From NCBI GenBank assembly GCA_003543245.1, contig DPJB01000037.1, positions 113,342 to 143,826 of the forward strand: 30,485 nucleotides of DNA, in the 5' to 3' direction. Below are positions 24,071 to 30,485 of this stretch, piece by piece. The notes under the pieces were generated by a model, which was not told the DNA's origin, ran no database searches, and saw nothing but the letters and a program-made list of their open reading frames with translations. The stretch is from Moraxellaceae bacterium (GTDB lineage Bacteria > Pseudomonadota > Gammaproteobacteria > Pseudomonadales > Moraxellaceae). How positions within the stretch are numbered: the first letter of the stretch is position 1; every line of letters begins with the position of its first letter. A program made the position numbers and the translations under genes.

Positions 24071-25087
24071 GTGGGCCAGCCACTGCATCGCCGGATCATC
24101 CCCGACACCTTCGTACAAATGCTCTTTGAGTATCTGGAGCAGCAGGGTCATGCGCCCGAGTCTGTGCTTGGCCTGCCCTGGCCTGTGCCACAGGCAAACG
24201 GTCTGGGTGGCATTCCCATCGAGCAATGGGTAAGCCTGCTTGAGCGGGCGTCGGCCTGCCTGCACGACCCGTTGCTGGGCCTGCATCTTGGCCAGACCAT
24301 TACGCCACGTCATATCGGTGTGCTGGGCTATGTACTGCTGGCATCGCCCAATCTGGCCAGCGCCCTGACACGGCTGGAGCGTTACCAGCGTCTGGTCTAT
24401 GACGTTACCCCCATGCATCGCCGGGACGGCGACGGTTACATTGATCTGGTGTGGGGCGATGAGCAGGGCCGGCCGGGAACGCTGTCAGATGACACCTCGA
24501 TCACCGCGCTGATGCATTTCTGCCGGGGGCTGACACAGCACCCCGTGTATCCGCGTGAGGTTCACTTCCTCAATCCAGCCCCGGCCGATGTTGCTCCCTA
24601 CCGCGAATACTTCGGATGCCCCGTGCTGTTTGATCAGCCGGAAACCATGGTACGTGTCGGTATCGAAGCGCTCGCCATGCCGCTTAAATCAGCCGACCCG
24701 GGGCTGGTGGCACTACTGGAAAGCCAGGCGGACCAGCTGCTCGAACAGCTGCCGCAGGAATACGCCTTCATTGACCGGGTGCGCAAGACGACCGTCCTGC
24801 AACTGCACGAAGGTGAGCCCTCGGTGGAGACCGTCGCGAGTTCGCTCTGCTGTACTTCGCGCACACTGCAGCGCCACCTGCGTCTGGCCGGCACCAGCTT
24901 CCGGCAGGAGCTGGCCACCGTGCGACAGCAAATGGCAGATACCTATCTGCAGGACACGCGCCTTAACATTGCCGACATAGCCCTGCTGCTCGGCTACTCC
25001 GAACACAGCGCCTTCACGCGCAGCTACCGGCAGTGGACAGGCATGACACCGCAACAGGCGCGCCACGACATGAGCACCGGAGCCTGA
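24071..25087 (+). CDS. AraC-family regulator with Arabinose_bd-like N-terminal domain
   Basis: 338 residues from GTG 24071. The N-terminal two-thirds (LLGLHLGQTITPRHIGVLGYVLLASPNL, then YREYFGCPVLFDQPETM) match the ligand-binding domain of the OruR/VirF-like AraC group, which usually senses amino acids, fatty acids or similar small molecules. The C-terminal 100 residues hold two helix-turn-helices: VETVASSLCCTSRTLQRHL, and IADIALLLGYSEHSAFTRSYRQWTGMTPQQAR, the AraC signature. GGAAAG 7 bases before the GTG supports this start; a TTG at 24032 is open but has no ribosome-binding site. It is divergent from the SDR-epimerase-MBL cassette by about 138 bases and is the obvious candidate to control it. 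Confidence 0.92.
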   Translation: MGQPLHRRIIPDTFVQMLFEYLEQQGHAPESVLGLPWPVPQANGLGGIPIEQWVSLLERASACLHDPLLGLHLGQTITPRHIGVLGYVLLASPNLASALTRLERYQRLVYDVTPMHRRDGDGYIDLVWGDEQGRPGTLSDDTSITALMHFCRGLTQHPVYPREVHFLNPAPADVAPYREYFGCPVLFDQPETMVRVGIEALAMPLKSADPGLVALLESQADQLLEQLPQEYAFIDRVRKTTVLQLHEGEPSVETVASSLCCTSRTLQRHLRLAGTSFRQELATVRQQMADTYLQDTRLNIADIALLLGYSEHSAFTRSYRQWTGMTPQQARHDMSTGA

Positions 25088-25088
25088 A

Positions 25089-25325
25089 TTGAAACCTGAA
25101 GACATTGCACTGCTGGTCACCCGCGAGATGCCTTATGGCAAATACAAGGGACGACTGATGGCCGACCTGCCCGGCCATTATCTGGCCTGGTTTGCCCGTG
25201 AAGGATTTCCCCCTGGTGAAATCGGTCGCTTGCTCGCGCTGATGCACGAAATTGACCACAACGGCTTGTCCGATCTGCTGACCCCGTTACGGGCAAAGTC
25301 CGGCGCCTCGCCTGAAAGACGCTAG
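25089..25325 (+). CDS. DUF3820 family small protein
   Basis: 78 residues with the DUF3820 core MPYGKYKGRLMADLPGHYLAWF and a following PPGEIGRLLALMHEIDHNGL. Members in Pseudomonas were named putative quorum-sensing-regulated virulence factors, but the function is not settled. The start is TTG at 25089, one base after the AraC gene stop, with GGAG about 6 bases before it inside the 3' end of that gene; this suggests translational coupling. It ends 6 bases from the convergent dinB stop. Confidence 0.82.
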   Translation: MKPEDIALLVTREMPYGKYKGRLMADLPGHYLAWFAREGFPPGEIGRLLALMHEIDHNGLSDLLTPLRAKSGASPERR

Positions 25326-25331
25326 CAGCCA

Positions 25332-26582
25332 CTAGAACAGGGAAAGATTCAGCCCGGCAACCTCGCCGGACCGGGAAACCGCACGGCGCCCGGCAGCATA
25401 AAGTGCAGGCGCCTCACTCACCTGATCGGCTTTTTCGAGCCCGCCAACCCTCACCCCCAGCAGACGAATGCGCTGATCCAGCGGCACGCGCTTGAGGCAT
25501 TGCCCGGCCAACTGGCGAATGGTCCGGGCATCGGCCGTATAAAAATCGACAGTGTGATCCCGCGTGACACTTCTGAAATCATCGTAGCGAATCTTGATAC
25601 CGATGGTTTTACCGACATAGCCCTTGCGGGCAAGATCAGCAGCCACCTGCTCGCACAGTCGCGTAAATACCGCACCGAGCTCCGCCCTGTCGCGCACCGC
25701 ATGCAGGTCACTGCCAAAGGTGGTTTCACGGCTCATCGACACCGGCTCGCTGCTGGTCTCGACCGGCCTGTCATCACGGCCATGGGCCGCCGCGTGCAGC
25801 CATGCCCCGTAGCTTTTGCCAAAATGCTCCATCAGCCACGTCAGGTCACGCGCCGCCAGATCACGGATGGTGTGGATATCCAGCCCTTTCAGTTTTTCAT
25901 CCGTGCGCGGCCCGATGCCATTGATCTTGCGGCAGGCCAGTGGCCAGATCATGGTTTCCAGATCAGCCTCGTGCACAATTGAAATGCCGTTGGGCTTGTT
26001 GAATTCACTGGCCATCTTGGCGAGCAATTTATTGGGCGCCACCCCGATCGAACAGGTCAGACCGGTCGCATCCAGAATCGCCTGCTGCAATTGTGCAGAC
26101 AGCACACGCCCACCCTCTTCCTGGCCGCCGGGTACATCAGTCAGGTCGATATAAACCTCATCGACACCCCGATTCTCCATCAGCGGCGCAATCGCCAGAA
26201 TCTGCTCCTTGAACAGGCGGGAGTACGTGCGGTACTCATCAAAATCAACCGGAAGCATGATGGCATCGGGGCACAGCCTGGCGGCCTTCATGATGCCCAT
26301 GGCAGAGCCAACCCCGAACTGCCGTGCCGCATAGGTGGCGGTAGTAATTACCCCGCGCCCCACGTAATCCCTGATACGCGGAAACTCCTCCAGGGGAATA
26401 CGGTCACGGGTGCCTGCCTCGGCTGCCCTCACCAGCACCTCGTCCTCGCTGCGCCAGCTCCCCCCGATAACCACCGGCAAGCCCTTCAGCTGCGGATAGC
26501 GCAACAGCTCCACCGAGGCATAGAAGGCATCCATGTCGAGATGGGCGATGCGGCGAACAGGATGAGATTCACTCGGTGGCAT
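25332..26582 (-). CDS. dinB: DNA polymerase IV (Y-family, translesion)
   Basis: 416 residues. Catalytic acids are D16 and D18 (AHLDMDAFYASVE) and D141/E142 in RGVDEVYIDLT. The helix-hairpin-helix region (KINGIGPRTDEKLKGL) and little-finger domain (SMSRETTFGSDL) follow. The C-terminal NLSLF resembles the QL(S/D)LF peptide that binds the beta sliding clamp. Compared with E. coli DinB there are about 30 extra residues between PVVIGG (36-41) and GVITTATY (77-84), a feature also seen in some other proteobacterial DinB proteins. It is the only ATG that keeps the catalytic N-terminus. A LexA-type box lies 6 bases before the start. Confidence 0.95.
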   Translation of the reverse strand: MPPSESHPVRRIAHLDMDAFYASVELLRYPQLKGLPVVIGGSWRSEDEVLVRAAEAGTRDRIPLEEFPRIRDYVGRGVITTATYAARQFGVGSAMGIMKAARLCPDAIMLPVDFDEYRTYSRLFKEQILAIAPLMENRGVDEVYIDLTDVPGGQEEGGRVLSAQLQQAILDATGLTCSIGVAPNKLLAKMASEFNKPNGISIVHEADLETMIWPLACRKINGIGPRTDEKLKGLDIHTIRDLAARDLTWLMEHFGKSYGAWLHAAAHGRDDRPVETSSEPVSMSRETTFGSDLHAVRDRAELGAVFTRLCEQVAADLARKGYVGKTIGIKIRYDDFRSVTRDHTVDFYTADARTIRQLAGQCLKRVPLDQRIRLLGVRVGGLEKADQVSEAPALYAAGRRAVSRSGEVAGLNLSLF

Positions 26583-26588
26583 GACGCA

Positions 26589-26610
26589 GTACTGGCCTTA
26601 AGGACAGTAC
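26589..26610 (-). promoter_or_regulatory. LexA-type SOS box of dinB
   Basis: GTACTG-N10-CAGTAC is a 22-base near-perfect palindrome that matches the gammaproteobacterial SOS box TACTG-N10-CAGTA with no mismatch in the arms; the centre CCTTAAGG is also palindromic. It ends 6 bases before the dinB ATG, where a Shine-Dalgarno would be. Confidence 0.9.
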
Positions 26611-26649
26611 AAGACTAATCCCGGAGCCCGCTACATACAAGTGGCCCGG

Positions 26650-28125
26650 TCAGGCAGGCACGCGATCAAACCATGGCCGGGCCTGCTCCAGTTGCGCCGC
26701 CAGCCTGAACAGCGTGGACTCATCACCAAATGACGCCACAAACTGCACACCCACCGGCAGTCCGTCCGCCGTCCAGTGCAAGGGCACCGACATCGAAGGG
26801 GTTCCGGTCAGGTTGGACAGCTGGGTAAAGGGCACGCGCCGCAGGCTCTCACTGGCCATCTTCTCGACCTGGCCACTGTGCAGCAGCAACTTGCCCAGCC
26901 CCAGCGTCAGCAGCGGTTTCAGTGCGGCCTGTTGCCAGGCTGGCGTGTCCTGCTCGCCAATACGGGCTGGTGGTGTCGCCACGGTCGGGGTCAGATAAAG
27001 GTCATAGGTACGGTGAAAAGCGCCAAGGGCACGGGCAAAGTCGTTCCACCGGAACAGGGACCGTGTGTACTCCCCGGCCGAGAGTGCACGCCCCAGCAGC
27101 GCCAGCGCCCGCGTATCCAGCTCGAACTCGTCTTCACCGGCCCCCGTCAGCCGTTGCGCTTCGGCCATGTTGGCCGCCGTCTGCCCCATGTACATCGTCA
27201 GAAAGCACTCGGCCAGCGCCTGACCGTCAATGGCCGGCTCTGCCTCCTCGACCTCATGCCCCAGACTGCGCAGCAAGGCCACGCAGGACTCCACCGCACT
27301 CACGCACGCCGGATCAACCCCCAGTCCCAGCGGAGAGCGGATGGAGTAACCGATACGCAAACGACCGGGGTCACGCCCCACCTCGTCCCGGTATGGCCGT
27401 ACCGGCGGACGAATCTGGAAGGGAGCACCGACATCAGCACCATTCAAGGCATCCAGCATTACCGCACTGTCACGCACGCTGCGCGTAATGACATGCTCAC
27501 TGGAGGCGCCATGCCAGAACTCGGCAAAGCGCGGCCCTGCCGGCACACGGCCACGGGACGGGCGCAAACCGAAAAGCCCACAACATGACGCCGGAATACG
27601 GATGGAGCCACCGCCATCACTGGCCCCCGCCATCGGCACAATGCCGGCGGCCACTGCCGCGGCAGCACCACCCGAAGAACCGCCAGTGGTATGCAGGCGG
27701 TTCCAGGGGTTTCGCGTGACACCCCAGTATTCCGGCTCCGTCGTTCCCTTGAGGGCAAACTCAGGCGTATTGGTCTTGCCGAAGATCACCAGCCCTGCCG
27801 CCAGTGCCCGCACCACATACTCGGCATGCGTCGATGGCACATGATTGCGCAAGGCCCTGCTGCCCGATGTGGCCGGCACACCGGCATAATCCTGGGCAAT
27901 ATCCTTGATCAGGAACGGCACGCCTGCCAGCGGACCGGACAGCTTGTCATTCACCCTGGCACGGGCAATGTCATGCATCGGGATCACGATGGCATTGAGA
28001 TCGGGATTTATCGCCTCCGCACGCGCCAGGGCACACATTAGCAACTCTTCAGGCGTCGTCTCTTTTCTCGCCACCAGCTCCGCCAACGCTACGGCATCAT
28101 GCTGCCGGTACTCATCGAATCGCAT
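26650..28125 (-). CDS. Amidase-signature (AS) family amidase
   Basis: 491 residues. The Ser-cisSer-Lys triad is visible: K74 in FLIKD, cis-S150 in TGGSSGGAAAA and nucleophile S174 in SDGGGSIRIPAS; the 24-residue gap between the serines equals that of known AS enzymes. The family hydrolyses amides, nitrile-derived amides, acylated amines or polyamide oligomers. The protein is stand-alone: no gatB or gatC is nearby, so it is not GatA. No signal peptide is seen. GGGGGA lies about 6 bases before ATG 28125. It lies between the GMC terminator and dinB and probably has its own promoter. Confidence 0.93.
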   Translation of the reverse strand: MRFDEYRQHDAVALAELVARKETTPEELLMCALARAEAINPDLNAIVIPMHDIARARVNDKLSGPLAGVPFLIKDIAQDYAGVPATSGSRALRNHVPSTHAEYVVRALAAGLVIFGKTNTPEFALKGTTEPEYWGVTRNPWNRLHTTGGSSGGAAAAVAAGIVPMAGASDGGGSIRIPASCCGLFGLRPSRGRVPAGPRFAEFWHGASSEHVITRSVRDSAVMLDALNGADVGAPFQIRPPVRPYRDEVGRDPGRLRIGYSIRSPLGLGVDPACVSAVESCVALLRSLGHEVEEAEPAIDGQALAECFLTMYMGQTAANMAEAQRLTGAGEDEFELDTRALALLGRALSAGEYTRSLFRWNDFARALGAFHRTYDLYLTPTVATPPARIGEQDTPAWQQAALKPLLTLGLGKLLLHSGQVEKMASESLRRVPFTQLSNLTGTPSMSVPLHWTADGLPVGVQFVASFGDESTLFRLAAQLEQARPWFDRVPA

Positions 28126-28149
28126 GCTTCATCCCCCACTCTCAACCAC

Positions 28150-28188
28150 AAAAAAAACCGGACAATGATTTTCATCACGTCCGGTTTT
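28150..28188 (-). terminator. Intrinsic terminator of the GMC oxidoreductase gene
   Basis: On the minus strand AAAACCGGAC pairs with GTCCGGTTTT across 15 bases and is followed by a run of T (eight in total with the stem). It lies 38-76 bases after the GMC stop codon and just before the amidase start. Confidence 0.9.
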
Positions 28189-28207
28189 CATGACGGGCTT
28201 GTCATGA
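28188..28207. repeat. Inverted repeat next to terminator
   Basis: TCATGAC-GGGCTT-GTCATGA has perfect 7-bp arms. It lies between the GMC stop codon and the terminator. It could be a second 3' hairpin, or an operator; nothing decides. Confidence 0.4.
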
Positions 28208-28225
28208 CTGGCCCAGACGGCCCGG

Positions 28226-29836
28226 CTACAAGCCCTGTCTGATCATGTCGGCCGCTTTTTCGGCAATCATGATGGCCGGCGCATTGGTATTGCCGCCAAT
28301 AATCGTCGGCATGATCGACGCATCCACCACGCGCAGACTTTCAACACCATGCACCTTCAGTGCAGGATCCACGACGGCCATCTCATCCACACCCATCTTG
28401 CAGGTACCCACCGGGTGATACACCGTATCAACGCGCTGGCGCAGGATGGTGCGAATTTCTTCGTCGGTTTTCACATCCGCCGTGAACAGGTCCCTGGTGA
28501 TGTACCGCGCAAGTGCCGGCGCCTTCATCAGACGATCAGTCATCCTGTAACCCGCCACCAGATCTTCCACATCATCCGGATGCCCCAGGAAATTCGGGTC
28601 GATCAAGGGTGGAGTTTCGGGATTGGCATCCTTCAGTGTCACCGTACCCGAACTCTTCGGACGCAGCAGACACACATGACAGGAAAAACCATGGCCCATG
28701 TGCAGCTTGCGCGCATGGTCGTCCACCAGCGCAATCACGAAATGCAGCTGGATATCCGGCGCCTTCAGTTCCGGCCGTGTTTTCAGAAAGCCGCCGCACT
28801 CGGCAAAATTGGAGGAGATCATGCCACGACGTTCGCGACGATAGCGCATGATCTCCTTGAACAAGCTGACACCGCCTTTAAGCGACAAGCCCAGAAGGTT
28901 CAGGTCATCCGACTTGTAGCCAAAAATGAAATCCGGATGATCTTTCAGGTTTTTCCCTACGCCAGGCAAATGATGCACCACCGGAATGCCATGCTTTTGC
29001 AGCTCGGCCGAATCACCGATACCCGACAACATGAGCAACTGCGGTGACTGGAATGCACCGGCGCACAGGATCACCTCGCGTCGTGCCATGATCTTTTTCA
29101 GCTGGCCACCCTGACGGTACTCAACGCCAACAGCACGCTTGCCCTCAAACAGGACTCGCTGCGTCATCGCACCGGTTTCAACCGACAGATTCGGGCGTTT
29201 GCCCATATGCGGCAGCAGATAGGCACGATAGGAACTGCAGCGCTCACCATCAATCTGGGTAACCTGATACGTCCCCAGTCCTTCCTGCTCGGCTCCGTTG
29301 AAGTCATTGTTGACAGGATATCCAGCCTGTTCGGCCGCCTTGAGATAATGTTGCTGGAACGGATTGTCCGTGCGCAGGTTGCTGACGCTCAGCGGGCCAT
29401 CATTCCCATGCCACTCATCAGTGATGGCATGATTTTTCTCGGACTTTCTGAAGTACGGCAGCACATCCTGAAAAGACCACCCCGTATTACCCAATGCAGC
29501 CCATTCGTCATAATCACTTTTATGGCCACGAATGTAGGCCATGGCATTGATGGAGGAAGATCCGCCAAGCACCTTGCCACGAGGCTGGTAGCCAAGGCGG
29601 CCGTTCAGCCCTTTCTGTGGCACGGTTTCAAAGCCCCAGCTGTTCAATGTCTGCGGCACCATGAGCACCACGGCAGCCGGCGTATTGACGATCCATGTAT
29701 CGCCATTGCCTCCCGCCTCCAGCAATGTCACTGAAGTACTGGCATCCTCCGACAGACGACCTGCCAGGGCGCAACCACTCGAGCCGCCCCCGATCACAAT
29801 ATAGTCGACGCTGTTTTCTTCAATGCTGCTGGTCAT
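28226..29836 (-). CDS. GMC-family FAD-dependent alcohol dehydrogenase (choline dehydrogenase/AlkJ-like)
   Basis: 536 residues. The FAD-binding GGGSSG (16-21) and LLEAGG follow a short N-terminus; GMC signature 1 is GKVLGGSSSINAMAYIRG and signature 2 is GAFQSPQLLMLSGIG. Catalytic H474 (VYHPVGTCKMG) and N518 (GGNTNAP) keep the 44-residue spacing of choline oxidase H466/N510. The protein lacks a signal peptide; AlkJ-like members are peripheral inner membrane enzymes passing electrons to quinone. The substrate may be a medium-chain alcohol, choline or polyethylene glycol; I cannot decide. AGGAAG lies about 4 bases before ATG 29836. A terminator follows, so it may be a single-gene unit. Confidence 0.92.
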   Translation of the reverse strand: MTSSIEENSVDYIVIGGGSSGCALAGRLSEDASTSVTLLEAGGNGDTWIVNTPAAVVLMVPQTLNSWGFETVPQKGLNGRLGYQPRGKVLGGSSSINAMAYIRGHKSDYDEWAALGNTGWSFQDVLPYFRKSEKNHAITDEWHGNDGPLSVSNLRTDNPFQQHYLKAAEQAGYPVNNDFNGAEQEGLGTYQVTQIDGERCSSYRAYLLPHMGKRPNLSVETGAMTQRVLFEGKRAVGVEYRQGGQLKKIMARREVILCAGAFQSPQLLMLSGIGDSAELQKHGIPVVHHLPGVGKNLKDHPDFIFGYKSDDLNLLGLSLKGGVSLFKEIMRYRRERRGMISSNFAECGGFLKTRPELKAPDIQLHFVIALVDDHARKLHMGHGFSCHVCLLRPKSSGTVTLKDANPETPPLIDPNFLGHPDDVEDLVAGYRMTDRLMKAPALARYITRDLFTADVKTDEEIRTILRQRVDTVYHPVGTCKMGVDEMAVVDPALKVHGVESLRVVDASIMPTIIGGNTNAPAIMIAEKAADMIRQGL

Positions 29837-30026
29837 GACACTTCCTGTTATTTAAGCCCTTGAATGGATGTCCCGACGCATCCGGCGCAAGTGACATCCC
29901 GATACAGTGCGCATGTTACCGGTAAATCCTGTTACCACTAACGCCATCAGTGGCCAAAGAGTGTGCAGGCATCACCCTGGCAAAAACTTATCAGCTGGCA
30001 ACACAGACAACAGCAAAGCCACATTG

Positions 30027-30485
30027 TCAGCCTGAGGAGCCGGTGGGAATTTCCCGGCATTCAACCGGAAGGAATTTGGCTGGCACCGTCGTGCGATCTG
30101 GCGCATCGGCCACCATGCCATTGGGCACCCTTGAATAACCGCAGACCCATGCGACAGGGCTTTCCGGCGATCCCTGAACGGACACCGCACGGACCGACAG
30201 CACCTTGCCCTCCAGAAGGCTCACCGCCTTGTTGCCGAAAGCGATATGAAACGCGCCTTTTTCCAGCTGCACAGACTTCACATAATTCCCGATCAGCTTG
30301 TCAGGCAACGGAATTCCGGCCTCCTTGTTATCGACCGGCATGACGTCCATCGTTTGCTGATACAGCTTCACGCCTGGCTTGAGTTGCTCGACCATTTCCA
30401 GCGACTCCCTGACCTGATCACGAGCCATTGGCGAAACAATTGCCGGCACGGCCATGGTCGCCAGGATTGCAATCATCACCAGCAC
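30027..30485 (-). CDS. Type IV pilin (N-terminus outside window)
   Basis: The 153 visible residues begin inside the N-terminal hydrophobic helix (MIAILATMAVPAIV) and continue as MARDQVRESLEMVEQLKPGVKLYQ, typical of the alpha-1 helix of PilA. The C-terminal part (GNYVKSVQLEKGAFHIAFGN, then WVCGY and FLPVECR) matches the Pilin (PF00114) family; the two Cys probably form the D-region disulfide loop, about 27 residues here. The prepilin leader and the glycine cleavage site are to the right of the window. It would be assembled by PilB/C/Q into pili for twitching or DNA uptake. The 3' end is followed by about 190 bases with no gene before GMC. Confidence 0.9.
   Translation of the reverse strand: MLVMIAILATMAVPAIVSPMARDQVRESLEMVEQLKPGVKLYQQTMDVMPVDNKEAGIPLPDKLIGNYVKSVQLEKGAFHIAFGNKAVSLLEGKVLSVRAVSVQGSPESPVAWVCGYSRVPNGMVADAPDRTTVPAKFLPVECREIPTGSSG

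Noticed and set aside
29916..29925. Palindrome TTACCGGTAA upstream of the GMC gene
   Set aside because: Perfect but only 10 bases, with no adjacent regulator gene; too weak to call an operator.
1..30485. CRISPR arrays, tRNA/rRNA genes, IS elements, phage or toxin-antitoxin and defence genes
   Set aside because: Looked for on both strands by eye; no regularly spaced repeats, cloverleaf or transposase/integrase motifs were seen.

Overview
The window reads as chromosomal DNA of a free-living gammaproteobacterium. The evidence is the adjacent prmB-aroC pair with a divergent Smr-domain gene (an arrangement also known around E. coli yfcB/aroC/yfcN), a type IV pilin of the Pseudomonas/Moraxella/Neisseria kind, a FolE that from memory looks most like Acinetobacter/Moraxellaceae FolE, a perfect LexA-type SOS box before dinB and a perfect FNR/Anr box. 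The sequence is moderately GC-rich and densely coding. I see no rRNA, tRNA, CRISPR array, insertion sequence or phage gene. Species identity cannot be fixed from this window.

Layout, left to right. (1) 1-678, minus strand: a CsoR/RcnR/FrmR-family repressor with two GC-rich inverted-repeat operators upstream, followed by a rhodanese cut by the window edge; probably a sulfur- or metal-stress operon. (2) 718-4807: on the minus strand prmB (L3 glutamine methyltransferase), aroC (chorismate synthase) and an MFS permease; on the plus strand a divergent Smr endonuclease-like gene. (3) 4851-11050, plus strand: two tandem, translationally coupled hybrid histidine kinases with 7TMR-DISM sensors, then folE and an SDR oxidoreductase. 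(4) 11076-15679, minus strand: a tightly packed operon of an M16C (PreP-like) metallopeptidase and two alpha/beta hydrolases. (5) 15814-18362, minus strand: copA-copB copper resistance pair. (6) 18363-20998, plus strand: a small heat shock protein with a recognisable promoter and an upstream FNR box, a strong hairpin, a MalY/PatB-type C-S lyase and a two-CBS-domain protein.

(7) 21046-25325: a minus-strand cassette of SDR, NAD-dependent epimerase/3-beta-HSD-like enzyme and an atypical metallo-beta-lactamase-fold protein, divergent from an AraC-family regulator; a small DUF3820 protein follows the regulator. This looks like a regulated catabolic or lipid-modifying unit of unknown substrate. (8) 25332-30485, minus strand: a type IV pilin fragment, a GMC oxidoreductase with a clear intrinsic terminator, an amidase-signature amidase, and dinB with its SOS box just before the start codon.

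The most unusual points are the CsoR-like protein whose cysteine spacing fits neither the Cu(I) nor the CstR persulfide pattern, the tandem DISM hybrid kinases with identical active-site numbering and a conserved periplasmic cysteine pair, the anaerobic (FNR-type) box before a small heat shock gene, and the AraC-linked three-enzyme cassette. I did not find a clearly new defence or mobile system.
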